This document shows, piece by piece, positions 52,846-63,122 of a stretch of 64,000 nucleotides of DNA; the stretch's first letter is position 1; the number at the start of each line of letters is the position of its first letter. Position numbers and translations under genes: made by a program. The DNA lies in NCBI GenBank assembly GCA_020637595.1, contig JACKKE010000011.1, positions 62,001 to 126,000 on the forward strand. The letters are read 5' to 3'. Below the pieces are notes generated by a model that worked only from the letters and a program-made list of their open reading frames with translations, was not told where the DNA came from and made no database searches. The stretch is from Rhodobacter sp. GTDB taxonomy: Bacteria; Pseudomonadota; Alphaproteobacteria; Rhodobacterales; Rhodobacteraceae.

Positions 52846-53937
52846 ATGGGCGCCTATATCCTTCGACGGCTGTTGCTGGTTATCCCGACGCTGATCGGCG
52901 TGATGATCATCAACTTCACGCTGGTGCAATTCGTGCCCGGCGGCCCGATCGAACAGGTCATCGCCAACATGCAGGGCGAGGGCAACGTCACCCGTGGCTT
53001 TACCGGCGCGGGCGAGGATGCGGCGCGCGGCGGGGGTGGTGGCGAGGAACGCTATATCGGTGCGCGCGGCCTGCCGCCCGAGTTCATCGCCCAGCTGGAA
53101 CGCGAGTTCGGTTTCGACAAGCCGCCGCTGCAACGCTTTCTCGACATGATGTGGAACTATGCCCGCTTCGATTTCGGCGACAGCTATTTCCGCTCGATCT
53201 CGGTCATCGACCTGGTGATCGAAAAGATGCCGGTGTCGATCTCGCTGGGGCTCTGGTCGACGCTGATCGCCTATATCGTGTCGATCCCCCTGGGCATCCG
53301 CAAGGCGGTCAAGGACGGCACCCCCTTCGATACCTGGACCTCGGGCACGATCATCGTCGGCTATGCGATCCCCGGGTTCCTGTTCGCGATCCTGCTTCTG
53401 GTGCTGTTTGCCGGCGGTTCCTATTGGCAGATCTTCCCGGCGCGCGGTCTGACCTCCGAGGCCGAGGTGTGGAACACGCTGTCGCCGGTCGGCAAGGTGC
53501 TAGACTATTTCCACCACATCGCCCTGCCGACCCTGGCGCTGACGGTGTCCAGCTTTGCCACGCTGACCTTGCTGACCAAGAACAGCTTTCTCGATGAGCT
53601 GCGCAAGCAGTATGTGATGACCGCCCGCGCCAAGGGGCTGGTCGAGCGCAAGGTGCTCTACGGCCATGTCTTCCGCAACGCGATGCTGATCGTCATCGCC
53701 GGCTTTCCTGCGGTGTTCATCGGCGCGTTCTTTGGCGGATCGCTGATCATCGAGACGGTGTTCTCGCTCGACGGTCTGGGCCGGCTCTTTTTCGAGGCGG
53801 CGGTGGCGCGCGACTATCCGGTGATCTTCGGCACGCTCTTCATCTTCACGCTGCTGGGGCTGATCGTCGGCATCGTCTCGGACCTGATGTATGTCTGGAT
53901 CGACCCGCGCATCGACTTCGAGACGCGGGAGACCTGA
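52846..53937 (+). CDS. yejB: Peptide ABC transporter permease (YejB-like)
   Basis: The 363-residue inner-membrane permease begins [21 protein letters not shown] and has a periplasmic insert after [13 protein letters not shown] that contains a glycine- and charge-rich segment, as in YejB. The EAA-type loop for ATPase contact is in [22 protein letters not shown]. It starts 13 bases after the binding protein and is followed by yejE after two bases. Confidence 0.9.
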   Translation: MGAYILRRLLLVIPTLIGVMIINFTLVQFVPGGPIEQVIANMQGEGNVTRGFTGAGEDAARGGGGGEERYIGARGLPPEFIAQLEREFGFDKPPLQRFLDMMWNYARFDFGDSYFRSISVIDLVIEKMPVSISLGLWSTLIAYIVSIPLGIRKAVKDGTPFDTWTSGTIIVGYAIPGFLFAILLLVLFAGGSYWQIFPARGLTSEAEVWNTLSPVGKVLDYFHHIALPTLALTVSSFATLTLLTKNSFLDELRKQYVMTARAKGLVERKVLYGHVFRNAMLIVIAGFPAVFIGAFFGGSLIIETVFSLDGLGRLFFEAAVARDYPVIFGTLFIFTLLGLIVGIVSDLMYVWIDPRIDFETRET

Positions 53938-53939
53938 CG

Positions 53940-55049
53940 ATGGCCCTCTCGCCCCTGAACCAGCGCCGCTGGCGCAACTTCAAGGCCAACCGCCGCGCCT
54001 TCTGGTCGCTGATCGTGTTCGGCTTGCTCTATGTCGTGTCGCTGTTTGCGGAATTCATCGCCAATGACGTGCCGATCGTCGTGAACTATCGCGGCGAATA
54101 TCACTTTCCGATCTTCCGCTTTTACCCGGAAACCGCCTATGGCGGCGAGTTCCGAACCCAGGCTGATTACCGCGCCCCTGAGGTGCAGTGCCTGATCGAA
54201 ACCGGTGGTGCGGAACTGTGCCTCGACGACCCGGACGAGGCCCTGTCCGAGGCCGCGGCGGATGGAAGGGTCGAGGGCACCCCCGTCGTTGCCGGCTGGG
54301 CGATCTGGCCGCCGATCCCCTATTCCTATGACACGATCAACAACCTCGGTGGCCCGGCCCCCTCGGCCCCCGACAGCCGCCATTGGCTCGGCACCGACGA
54401 CACCGCGCGCGATGTGCTGGCGCGGGTGATCTATGGCTTCCGGCTGTCGGTCACCTTTGCCTTTGCGGTGGTCGCCATCAGTTCGGTCATCGGCATCACG
54501 GCGGGGGCGGTGCAGGGCTTTTTCGGTGGCTTGGTCGATCTGGTCGCGCAACGGCTGATCGAACTCTGGGGCTCGGTCCCGTCGCTCTATGTCATCATCA
54601 TCGTCGCCGCGATCATCCCGATGAATTTCTGGCTGCTGGTCTTCCTGATGGTGCTGTTCTCCTGGACCGCGCTGGTCGGCGTGGTGCGCGCCGAATTCCT
54701 GCGCGCGCGCAATTTCGAATACGTCCGCGCCGCCCGCGCGCTGGGCGTGTCGAACGCTCGCATCATGTTCCGCCATGTCCTGCCCAATGCGATGGTCGCC
54801 TCGGTCACACTGCTGCCCTTCATCGTCACCGGCGCGATCGGCGCGCTGGCCACGCTCGACTTCCTCGGCTTCGGCCTGCCATCCTCGGCCCCCTCGCTGG
54901 GCGAACTGACGCTGCAGGCGAAAAAGCACCTGCAGGCGGTGTGGCTGGGCTTTTCGGCCTTCTTCACCTTCGCCATCATGCTCAGCCTCCTGGTGTTCAT
55001 CTTCGAGGGTGTGCGCGACGCCTTCGATCCGCGAAAGACCTTCCGATGA
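53940..55049 (+). CDS. yejE: Peptide ABC transporter permease (YejE-like)
   Basis: The 369-residue permease has an N-terminal helix, a large periplasmic segment (about 40-150, including YRGEYHFPIFRFYP and NNLGGPAPSAPDSRHWLGTD) and the five-helix permease core. The ATPase contact loop is FEYVRAARALGVSNARIMFRH. The large insert before HWLGTD is characteristic of YejE rather than OppC. Its stop overlaps yejF by four bases. Confidence 0.9.
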   Translation: MALSPLNQRRWRNFKANRRAFWSLIVFGLLYVVSLFAEFIANDVPIVVNYRGEYHFPIFRFYPETAYGGEFRTQADYRAPEVQCLIETGGAELCLDDPDEALSEAAADGRVEGTPVVAGWAIWPPIPYSYDTINNLGGPAPSAPDSRHWLGTDDTARDVLARVIYGFRLSVTFAFAVVAISSVIGITAGAVQGFFGGLVDLVAQRLIELWGSVPSLYVIIIVAAIIPMNFWLLVFLMVLFSWTALVGVVRAEFLRARNFEYVRAARALGVSNARIMFRHVLPNAMVASVTLLPFIVTGAIGALATLDFLGFGLPSSAPSLGELTLQAKKHLQAVWLGFSAFFTFAIMLSLLVFIFEGVRDAFDPRKTFR

Positions 55050-56818
55050 GCCTGCTTTCGGTCACCGATCTGACCGTCACCTTCCGGCAGGACGGCAAGG
55101 CGTCGCAAGCGGTGCGCGGCGTGTCCTTCGAACTGCGCGCGGGCGAGACCGTCGCGCTGGTGGGCGAATCGGGGTCGGGCAAATCGGTCACCGCGCTGTC
55201 GACCGTGGGCCTTTTGCCGGATTCGGCCGAGGTCGCGGGTTCGGTCACCTTTGAAGGCGCGGAAATGGTCGGCGCCTCCGAGGCCGAGCTGCGCCGGGTG
55301 CGCGGCAACGACATCAGCTTCATCTTCCAGGAGCCGATGACGTCGCTGAACCCCCTGCACACCGTCGAGCGCCAGATCACCGAGGCGCTGACCCTGCACC
55401 AGGGCCTGACCGGCGAACCGGCGCGCGCCCGGGCGCTGGACCTGATGCGCAAGGTCGGCATTCGCGACGCCGAGACCCGGCTCGGCGCCTATCCGCACCA
55501 GCTGTCGGGCGGACAGCGGCAGCGGGTGATGATCGCGATGGCGCTGGCGAACGGGCCGAAATTGCTGGTGGCCGATGAGCCGACGACCGCGCTCGACGTG
55601 ACGATTCAGGCGCAGATCCTCGAACTGCTGGCCGAGTTGAAGCAGGCCGAGCGCATGTCGATGCTGTTCATCACGCATGACCTGAACATCGTCCGCCGGG
55701 TGGCCGACCGGGTCTGCGTGATGCAGCACGGCGAGATCGTCGAACAGGGGCCGACCGAGCAGGTCTTTGCCAGCCCGCAGCACCCCTATACGCGCAAGCT
55801 TCTGGGCGCCGAGCCGACCGGCGCGCCGCGACCGGTGGCGGCCGATGCGCCGCAGGTTCTGCAGACCGAGGGGCTGCGCGTCTGGTTTCCGATCCAGCGC
55901 GGATTCCTGCGGCGCACGGTCGGCCACGTCAAGGCGGTGAACGACGCCTCGCTGACCCTGCGCGCCGGTGAAACCCTGGGCATCGTGGGCGAATCCGGGT
56001 CCGGCAAGACGACGCTGGCGCTGGCCATTGCCCGGTTGATCCGGTCGCAGGGGCGGGTGGTCTTTCTGGGCAACAACATCAGCTATCAGGAATCGGCCGA
56101 GGAGGCCGAGGACCGCGCCCGGGATGCCGACCTGCGCCGTGGCTATCGGCGCAAGGGGCACCTCTCGTTCACCATCGACGGCATCCTGATGCCCGTCTCG
56201 ACGATCTGGCGCGTGTTGCGGATGCCGTTCAGCCGTTCCGCCGCCGAGCGGCGCGCGCAGCTGCGCAGCCTGCGCCGCAACATGCAGATCGTCTTCCAGG
56301 ATCCGTTCGGCAGCCTCAGCCCGCGCATGACGGTGGAGGAAATCATCGCCGAGGGGCTGGGTGTGCACGGTGTGCCGACCGGCGGGGCGCCGCGCGATGC
56401 GGTGGCGGCGATCATGGACGAGGTGGGCCTCGACCCCGCCACCATGCACCGTTATCCGCATGAATTCTCGGGCGGGCAGCGCCAGCGGATCGCCATTGCC
56501 CGGGCAATGATCCTGCAGCCCCGGCTGGTTGTGCTGGACGAACCTACCTCGGCGCTGGACATGACGGTGCAGGTGCAGATTGTCGAACTCTTGCGCAAAC
56601 TGCAGGAGCGCCACGGGCTGGCCTATCTGTTCATCAGCCACGACCTGCGCGTCGTGCGGGCGATGTCGCACCAGATCATGGTCCTGCGCCAGGGCGACGT
56701 GTTGGAGCAAGGCCCGGCCGAGGCCATCTTTGCCAATCCGCAGCATGACTACACGCGCGCCCTGCTGGCCGCGGCGTTCGATCTGAAAACCGTTGGTCGG
56801 GGCGTGGAGGGCGGATGA
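55046..56818 (+). CDS. yejF: Peptide ABC transporter double ATPase (YejF-like)
   Basis: The 590-residue protein carries two nucleotide-binding domains. The first (about 1-260) has [24 protein letters not shown] and [12 protein letters not shown]; the second (about 270-585) has GESGSGKTT near 315, [15 protein letters not shown] and [12 protein letters not shown]. Between the second Walker A and its Q-loop lies an extra segment of about 55 residues (about 343-400) with charged and hydrophobic parts. It overlaps yejE and the glycosyltransferase gene by four bases each. Confidence 0.92.
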   Translation: MSLLSVTDLTVTFRQDGKASQAVRGVSFELRAGETVALVGESGSGKSVTALSTVGLLPDSAEVAGSVTFEGAEMVGASEAELRRVRGNDISFIFQEPMTSLNPLHTVERQITEALTLHQGLTGEPARARALDLMRKVGIRDAETRLGAYPHQLSGGQRQRVMIAMALANGPKLLVADEPTTALDVTIQAQILELLAELKQAERMSMLFITHDLNIVRRVADRVCVMQHGEIVEQGPTEQVFASPQHPYTRKLLGAEPTGAPRPVAADAPQVLQTEGLRVWFPIQRGFLRRTVGHVKAVNDASLTLRAGETLGIVGESGSGKTTLALAIARLIRSQGRVVFLGNNISYQESAEEAEDRARDADLRRGYRRKGHLSFTIDGILMPVSTIWRVLRMPFSRSAAERRAQLRSLRRNMQIVFQDPFGSLSPRMTVEEIIAEGLGVHGVPTGGAPRDAVAAIMDEVGLDPATMHRYPHEFSGGQRQRIAIARAMILQPRLVVLDEPTSALDMTVQVQIVELLRKLQERHGLAYLFISHDLRVVRAMSHQIMVLRQGDVLEQGPAEAIFANPQHDYTRALLAAAFDLKTVGRGVEGG

Positions 56819-58035
56819 AGATCCTGTTCGTGCACCAGAACTTTCCCGGCCAGTTCCTGCATCTTGCACCGGCGCTGGTTGAAAGGGGGCACGATGTCAC
56901 CGCGCTGACCGATGAATCGAACACCCGCAAGACCGCGATCACCACCTTTCGCTATCGCAAGCCCGATCCGCGGCCCGATCCCACCGTCGCCCGGTTGGGC
57001 ACCACCTTTACCGAGATGACCAACCGCGGCCATCGCGCCGCCCGCGCCGCGATCGTGTTGCGCGACAAGCATGGCTATGTGCCTGACGTGATCTTTGGCC
57101 ACGGTGGCTGGGGCGAGACGCTGTTCCTGCGCGAGGTCTGGCCCTCGGCCCGGCTCATTGTCTATGCCGAGCTTTATTATGCGCCGCGGGGCCTCGATGT
57201 GGGGTTCGATCCGGAATTCGGGCGTGCCGATGATGAAAAGGCCTTTTCGGTGGTGTCGCGCCAGGGGCACCAGGCACTGATGATGGCCCAGGCTGACGCC
57301 GCGCTGTCGCCGACCGAATTCCAGGCCGATACCTTTCCCGCCTGTTTTCGCGACAAGATCACGATCATCCATGACGGGGTCGATACCCGCCGCGTCGCGC
57401 CGGATCCGCAGGCGCGGGTGACCCTGCCGTCGGGCGCGCAATTTCAGGCGGGCGACGAGGTGCTGACCTTCATCAACCGCAATCTGGAACCCTATCGGGG
57501 CTATCATTCCTTCATGCGCGCGCTGCCGGCGGTGATGCGCGCCCGGCCCGAGGCGCAGGTGGTGATCATCGGCGGCGACGACGTCAGCTATGGCGCGCGA
57601 CCGGGTGACGGCCGGAGCTGGAAAGAGATCTTTCTCGACGAGGTGCGCGACCGGATCGACCTGGACCGCGTGCATTTCACCGGCAAGGTGCCCTATGCCA
57701 CCTTTGTCGGCTTGATGCAGGCGACCCGCGTGCACTGCTATCTGACGGTGCCTTTCGTTCTGTCCTGGTCGATGCTGGAGGCGATGAGCGCCGGGGCGCT
57801 GGTCGTCGGTTCGCGCACCGAGCCGGTCGAAGAGCTGATCACCGACGGCGAAAACGGCCGGCTGGTCGATTTCCTCGACCCCGTTCAGATCGCGGAAACG
57901 CTGATTGACTCGCTTGCCCGGCCGCGTGATTTCGATGCCCTGCGCCTGGCCGCCCGGGCGCATATCGTTGAGAACTACGACCTGCGCACGATCTGCCTGC
58001 CGCGCCTCATCGCCTTTGTCGAGGGTCGGCTGTGA
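56815..58035 (+). CDS. Glycosyltransferase family 4 protein
   Basis: The 406-residue protein has the GT-B fold. It starts [21 protein letters not shown] and shows the donor-binding C-terminal pattern SWSMLEAMSAGALVVGSRTEPVEELI with the family glutamates. ADAALSPTEFQADTFP and ITIIHDGVDT are typical of GT4 enzymes acting in polysaccharide or glycoconjugate synthesis. The ATG overlaps the yejF stop by four bases, an unusual partner for a peptide transporter. The acceptor is unknown. Confidence 0.88.
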   Translation: MKILFVHQNFPGQFLHLAPALVERGHDVTALTDESNTRKTAITTFRYRKPDPRPDPTVARLGTTFTEMTNRGHRAARAAIVLRDKHGYVPDVIFGHGGWGETLFLREVWPSARLIVYAELYYAPRGLDVGFDPEFGRADDEKAFSVVSRQGHQALMMAQADAALSPTEFQADTFPACFRDKITIIHDGVDTRRVAPDPQARVTLPSGAQFQAGDEVLTFINRNLEPYRGYHSFMRALPAVMRARPEAQVVIIGGDDVSYGARPGDGRSWKEIFLDEVRDRIDLDRVHFTGKVPYATFVGLMQATRVHCYLTVPFVLSWSMLEAMSAGALVVGSRTEPVEELITDGENGRLVDFLDPVQIAETLIDSLARPRDFDALRLAARAHIVENYDLRTICLPRLIAFVEGRL

Positions 58036-58160
58036 CCTGATCCGGGGCCAAAGGCAGGCGGCTGGCCGGGGTTTCGGGGCTGGAACCCTTTCCAGACGCC
58101 CGTGCGGGCCAGGGCACGACCCCTTGTCGGCTGACCTCTGGTGGTGTGGACGGGCGGGGG

Positions 58161-59267
58161 TCATCGCACCACCAGATCGGCATGCAGCGCCCCGGCTGCG
58201 TTGATCGTGTTCAGGATGTCGATCATGTCGCGCGGCCCGACACCCAGCGCGTTCAGCCCGGCGACGACCTCGGCCAGGGTCGTTCCGCCGCGAACCTCAG
58301 CCAGGCTGACCTCAGGCTGGCCGGTGATCGAGGCGTCGGTGCGCGGCAGGACGACGGTCTGACCGGGGCTGAACGGGTTGGGCTGCACCGCCAGGGGGGT
58401 TTCCTCGACGCGCAGGGTCAACCCGCCTTGGGCGACCGCGACCCGGCTGATGCGCACCTCCTCGCCCATGACGATGGTGCCCGATCGCTGGTCGATCACC
58501 ACGCGCGCGCGCGTTCCGGGCGCCACCGTCAGGTTCTCGATCCGGCCCAGGGCATGCGCGGCGCTGGGGGCGCGTGTGGCGGCAATGTCCAGGACCACGG
58601 TGCCGGCATCCTGCATCACCGCGACCGGCCGGCCGAAATAGCTGTTAATCGTCTGTTCGATGCGCAGGGCGGTGGTGAAATCGGCCTGTCGCAGGGCCAG
58701 CCGGATCTGATCGAGCGAGGCGAGGGCGAAATCGACCTCGCGTTCGACGCGGGCACCACCGGGGATCGAGCCCGAGGTCGGCACCCCCTCGACCACTTCG
58801 GTGGCGTCGCCGCGCGCCGCGACCCCGCCGGCGATCACCGCCCCTTGCGCCACCGCATAGATCTGACCATCGGCGCCGTTGAGCGGGGTCATCACCAGCG
58901 TGCCGCCGAACAGGCTGTTGGCGTCACCAATTGCGGAAACCGTCACGTCGATACGCGATCCGGTGCGGGAAAACGGTGGCAGGGTCGCGGTAACCAACAC
59001 TGCCGCGACGTTGCGGGGGCGGAATTGCTCGCCGGTGATGTTCACGCCCAGCCGTTCGAGGATGTTCGACATGATGTCCTCGGTGAAGGGGGCGTTGCGA
59101 ATGCCGTCGCCGGTGCCGTCGAGCCCCACCACCAGCCCGTATCCGATCAGGTCGTTGCCGCGCACGCCGTCAAATTCGACCAGATCCTTCAGCCGGATCT
59201 GCGCGACCGCCGCGCTGCCCAGGACGCATGCCAGCAGCAGGACGACGAGGGCAAGGGTCCGCGCCAT
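58161..59267 (-). CDS. flgI: Flagellar P-ring protein
   Basis: The 368-residue periplasmic protein has a signal peptide (LALVVLLLACVLGSAAVA) and the FlgI pattern RLKDLVEFDGVRGNDLIGYGLVVGL, followed by TLPPFSRTGSRIDVTVSAIGD. It assembles the ring around the flagellar rod in the peptidoglycan layer. It is the last gene of the minus-strand flagellar set; its start overlaps the flgL stop by one base. Confidence 0.96.
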   Translation of the reverse strand: MARTLALVVLLLACVLGSAAVAQIRLKDLVEFDGVRGNDLIGYGLVVGLDGTGDGIRNAPFTEDIMSNILERLGVNITGEQFRPRNVAAVLVTATLPPFSRTGSRIDVTVSAIGDANSLFGGTLVMTPLNGADGQIYAVAQGAVIAGGVAARGDATEVVEGVPTSGSIPGGARVEREVDFALASLDQIRLALRQADFTTALRIEQTINSYFGRPVAVMQDAGTVVLDIAATRAPSAAHALGRIENLTVAPGTRARVVIDQRSGTIVMGEEVRISRVAVAQGGLTLRVEETPLAVQPNPFSPGQTVVLPRTDASITGQPEVSLAEVRGGTTLAEVVAGLNALGVGPRDMIDILNTINAAGALHADLVVR

Positions 59268-60274
59268 CAGAGATACTCCGTCAGCGACAGCCGCGCGGTG
59301 CGCGCGGTGATCGCATAGATGGTCTCGAGCCGGGTTTGTGCCAGGTCGAGCTGGGTTGCGGCCTCGTAGGGGTCTGCGCCGATCAGCGACTGGCGGGCGA
59401 GGTCGAGCGCGTCGCGTTCGGCCGACAGCCGGGTCAGGCCGGTATCCAGACGCTCCTGTCCCTCGCCCAGCGTGGCCTGCAGCGCGGTCATCCCGGTGGT
59501 CGCAGCCGACAGCCGTTCGCTGCTGCCCTGCGCCAGGGCAATCCGCTGGTCGTCGGACAGGGAGAGAGCGGGATCGGACAGCATCGCCGCCCCGGCAAGC
59601 CCGGCGAGAACGGCGCGCAGGGCGGGATCGGCGGCGGTGGGCAGGGTGGGTGCGCGGGTGCCATCGGCCAGAACGGCGCCGGGCGCGGCATCGCCGCCCT
59701 GGTAGAAATCGGTGTCAAAAAGCCCGCCGGGATCGAGGAACGCCCCCTGGACCGCTGCGAGAACCTGGTCGGCGGTTTCCAGGCCCGCGACCAGCGGGCT
59801 CAGGGTCTGGATCATCGTGTCGGCCGAAACAAGGGGGGCGTGATCGCTGGCGGTGCCCGAGAACCCCGCAGCGCCGGCGACGTTCAGCGACAGGGCCGAG
59901 ACCGCATCGGTCAGCGCGGAAAAGGCGGCCTTGCCGGTGCTCGTCATCATCGGGCCGCTGAGGGCGCTGGTGGCCGCGCCGAGCAGGCGCCCGGCGGCGG
60001 TCTGCCGCAGCCCGTCCAGCTGACCCAGGGTGGTCTGTGCGGAATCGGCCATCGTTGCGGCCATGCGCGTTGCCTGCTCATAGGCGTCGTTGCGCGCGAG
60101 GCGGGCGGTGATCGCAGCGAGTGGCGCGGTATTGCCCTGCAGGTGGCGCGCGGGATCGGTGACGGTGCCCGTCGACAGGTTTTGCCCGAGCCGGGCGATC
60201 TCGGTGCGCAGCTGGACGCCGTGCCTTTGCAGCTGAAACGGGAGCGCGAGGCTGCCCAGCGAAACCCAGGTCAT
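59267..60274 (-). CDS. flgL: Flagellar hook-associated protein FlgL (flagellin-like)
   Basis: The 335-residue protein begins LGSLALPFQLQRHGVQLRTEI and ends with a flagellin-type C-terminal helix (AATQLDLAQTRLETIYAITARTARLSLTEYL in parts). It forms the hook-filament junction next to FlgK. Similarity is weak in the middle, which is normal for the family. The assignment is strengthened by position between flgK and flgI. The ATG after a clear change in frame use was chosen. Confidence 0.85.
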   Translation of the reverse strand: MTWVSLGSLALPFQLQRHGVQLRTEIARLGQNLSTGTVTDPARHLQGNTAPLAAITARLARNDAYEQATRMAATMADSAQTTLGQLDGLRQTAAGRLLGAATSALSGPMMTSTGKAAFSALTDAVSALSLNVAGAAGFSGTASDHAPLVSADTMIQTLSPLVAGLETADQVLAAVQGAFLDPGGLFDTDFYQGGDAAPGAVLADGTRAPTLPTAADPALRAVLAGLAGAAMLSDPALSLSDDQRIALAQGSSERLSAATTGMTALQATLGEGQERLDTGLTRLSAERDALDLARQSLIGADPYEAATQLDLAQTRLETIYAITARTARLSLTEYL

Positions 60275-60275
60275 G

Positions 60276-61712
60276 TCAGATCTCCAGCAAACGTTGCAGC
60301 ATCGCGTCAGCGGTCTGGATGACGCGGGCGTTGGCGGCATAGGATTGTTCGATGGTCAGGAGGCGCTGCATTTCGGCATCGGTGTCGACACCCTGCGCCA
60401 GCATCTGGTCGTTGAGCTCGGCGTAGCGGGCGGATTCGGTCAGGGCGCTGTCCTGTGCGGCCTGGGCGTGCGTGGACAGGCGGGCCGAAAGATCGCCGAG
60501 CGAGGCAGAGAGGCTTTGCGCGGGCATCCCGGGGCCGGGAGAAACCGTTCGATCGAGCGCCCCGAGCAGGGCCGCGAGGCCGCTCGCATTGCCGACCGCG
60601 CCGGGACTGGCCGCGCCCAACCCGTCACGCAACCGCCATAACGCACCGCCCTGATCGGGCAGGACCGCGGGGTTGACGCCGAGGCGGGCGGTGAGGCCGG
60701 CCGCGGGGCTGCCCGAAAGCGCGGCGCCGGCGTCGGTGAAAAGACCCGCCACGCCGGGGCCGAGCGTTGCGTCGGCCTGCGGATCCTGGAACCGGGCGAT
60801 CAGGTCGGCGGCCAGCGTGTCGAGCTCGGCCTGGATCCCGGGTGCAATTGTGTCGCGCAGGGTGACGCTGGCGGCGAGGGTTCCGCCGGCCAGAGGGCCG
60901 GAGGCGTCGGCGGTCACCGCGAGGCCGCCGACGGTCAGACCCGACAGGCCCGCGCCGGGTGTCATCGACGCGTCCATCGCCGGCGCCGGGGTAAAGCCGA
61001 TTTCTTGCGGGTCGAGGTCGAGGAGGAGCTGGCCACCGGCCGAGAACAGGGTGATCCGGCCATCGGCGCGTGCGTATTCGCGCATCGGCACGATGGCGGC
61101 AAGGTCCGAGATCAGCGCCTGACGCTGATCCTCGAGACCCAGCGTTTCCTGTCCGGCGGCGCGCAGGCGGGTGATTTCGGCGTTGAGTGCATCGACCCGG
61201 CCGAGGCCGGTGTTCAGGGCCTCGACGTCGCGGGCGATGGCGGCGTCGGCCTCGGCCCGCAGGATCTGCACGGTGTCGCCGGCCGCGCCGATGGTGTCGG
61301 CCAGCGTGACGGCGGCACTGGCAACCTTGGCCAGGCGGCTGTCGAGGTCGGGGCGGTCGCTGGCCGAGATCAGCGCGGTCTCGAAGTTGGAAAGCGCAGC
61401 CTGGATCCCCGCGCCGGGCAGGCCGACTGCCCCCTCGATCCGGGTCCAGAAGGCGGTGTTCCGGGTGCCGGCCTGGCTGGTGGCATCGGCATCGCGCAGC
61501 ATGCCGACGAGGACGGGATCGACCTCGCGGGTGATGCCAGTGATGCGCACCCCGGCGCCGGTGCCGCCGAGCGTGGCCGAGGTCAGCTCGATCCGGCGGG
61601 GGGCGTAGCCTGCGGTCATCGCGTTGGCGACGTTGGCCGAGGCGACCTGAACCGCCCGGGCCGAGGCGAACAGTCCGGAAGTCGCGTTCTGAAGGGCGCT
61701 GGAGATGCTCAT
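60276..61712 (-). CDS. flgK: Flagellar hook-associated protein FlgK
   Basis: The 478-residue protein has the FlgK N-terminus SISSALQNATSGLFASARAV with ASANVANAMTAGYA, and a C-terminal helix with LLTIEQSYAANARVIQTADAM. It forms the first ring of the hook-filament junction. It is shorter than the E. coli protein (547), with a reduced variable domain. It is followed by flgL after one base. Confidence 0.93.
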   Translation of the reverse strand: MSISSALQNATSGLFASARAVQVASANVANAMTAGYAPRRIELTSATLGGTGAGVRITGITREVDPVLVGMLRDADATSQAGTRNTAFWTRIEGAVGLPGAGIQAALSNFETALISASDRPDLDSRLAKVASAAVTLADTIGAAGDTVQILRAEADAAIARDVEALNTGLGRVDALNAEITRLRAAGQETLGLEDQRQALISDLAAIVPMREYARADGRITLFSAGGQLLLDLDPQEIGFTPAPAMDASMTPGAGLSGLTVGGLAVTADASGPLAGGTLAASVTLRDTIAPGIQAELDTLAADLIARFQDPQADATLGPGVAGLFTDAGAALSGSPAAGLTARLGVNPAVLPDQGGALWRLRDGLGAASPGAVGNASGLAALLGALDRTVSPGPGMPAQSLSASLGDLSARLSTHAQAAQDSALTESARYAELNDQMLAQGVDTDAEMQRLLTIEQSYAANARVIQTADAMLQRLLEI

Positions 61713-61727
61713 GTCTGCCCCCGGCTA

Positions 61728-63041
61728 TCAGCGTTTGATGTTGGTGGTTTCCTGCAGCATCTCGTCGACGGTCTGGATGACCTTGGCGTTCGAGGAATAG
61801 GCGCGCTGCGTCTGGATCATATTGGTCAGTTCGGCTGCAACATCGGTCGACGATTCCTCGCGTGCAAAGCCGATGATCTCGCCGGTGGGGCCGTCACCCG
61901 CATTCCACAGGAACATCGCCCCCGAATCGGGTGAGGTGCGATAGGTCTGGTTGTCGAGCGCGGTCAGGCCGTTGGCGTTGGGCACATCGACCAGCGGGAT
62001 CTGGGCGATGGTGCGGATCAGGCCCGAATCGTAATAGGCCTTGACGTAGCCGTTGGGGTCGACCTGCACGCCGACCAGCGATTGCACCGGCGAGCCGTTG
62101 CGGTCGATCGAGCGTGGAATGAAGTCTTCGGCCATCTGGGTGATCCCGTCCTCGGCGCCCGGTGCGCCGATGTCCAGGGCGATGTCCTGGCCGTTGATCG
62201 ACACCGTGAATTCGCCGGTTGCCGGGTCATAGGCCCCGCCGGGCGCGCCGGGATCCTGGGTGACCGACAGGATGCGGCCGCCGTTCGGAGGCGTGTCGTC
62301 GAAGGTTACGCGGTATTCGCCCAGCACATCGCCGGTGGCCGGATCGGTGACCGTGGCGACCCATTCGTTCGAGGCACCGGTTGCGGGCACCGTGGGGGTA
62401 AACCGCAGGTTCAGCGTCTCGGTGGTGCCGAGCGGGCTGTAGTATTCCATCGCGATGTCGTGCGGCGTGCCCTCGGAATCGGCGCGGGTCGAGGTGGCGG
62501 GCAGGTTGGCGCGGACCGAGATTCGCGTCGTCGGGTCCGAGGCGAACTGGTTCGAGTTGATGCGGATCGGTTCCAGCCCGCCGACGGTGTCGCGGGCGAA
62601 GGTGCCGATGGTGCCGTCCGGGTTCGCGGGCCAGCCCAGCAGGATCAGCCCGGCGGGGTTGCGCAGCATCCCTTCGGAATCCGGGCGGAACGAGCCGGTG
62701 GTGGTCAGCATCAGGGGCAAATTGGCCTCACCCGCGCCGATGGCGGCCGAGGACGTCACCGGCAGAAACCCGCGGCCGCTGACAGCGAGGTCGGTCGCGT
62801 TTGACGAAGCGGTCAGTGCACCGCGTTCGTCGACGAGGCGGATGGTCGACGACCGCACGCCTCCGGCGATGTAGGGGCCGTAATGCGAGCCCGACATCAC
62901 CATCGACTGGAACGAGGCGACGACGCGCTTGTAGCCGATGGTGCCGGTGTTGGCGATGTTGTCGGAAATCGCCGACAGACGGGTTGCGTTGGCATTGAGA
63001 CCGGAAATCCCGGCGTTGAACGAGGAATAGAGCGTGGACAT
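61728..63041 (-). CDS. flgE: Flagellar hook protein FlgE
   Basis: The 437-residue protein starts with the rod/hook family motif STLYSSFNAGISGLNANATR and SAISDNIANTGTIGYKR, and ends with ELTNMIQTQRAYSSNAKVIQ. The central FlgE D2 part follows the pattern MEYYSPLGTTETLNLRF. It polymerises into the curved hook. An AAAGG site precedes the chosen ATG, and flgK lies 15 bases downstream. Confidence 0.94.
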   Translation of the reverse strand: MSTLYSSFNAGISGLNANATRLSAISDNIANTGTIGYKRVVASFQSMVMSGSHYGPYIAGGVRSSTIRLVDERGALTASSNATDLAVSGRGFLPVTSSAAIGAGEANLPLMLTTTGSFRPDSEGMLRNPAGLILLGWPANPDGTIGTFARDTVGGLEPIRINSNQFASDPTTRISVRANLPATSTRADSEGTPHDIAMEYYSPLGTTETLNLRFTPTVPATGASNEWVATVTDPATGDVLGEYRVTFDDTPPNGGRILSVTQDPGAPGGAYDPATGEFTVSINGQDIALDIGAPGAEDGITQMAEDFIPRSIDRNGSPVQSLVGVQVDPNGYVKAYYDSGLIRTIAQIPLVDVPNANGLTALDNQTYRTSPDSGAMFLWNAGDGPTGEIIGFAREESSTDVAAELTNMIQTQRAYSSNAKVIQTVDEMLQETTNIKR

Positions 63042-63122
63042 GAGCAGCAGCCTTTCATGCAGATGCGAGGGCGATCGACCCTGACACTGCACGAAGGGCG
63101 TTAATGCGTGCCTAACGCCGTT

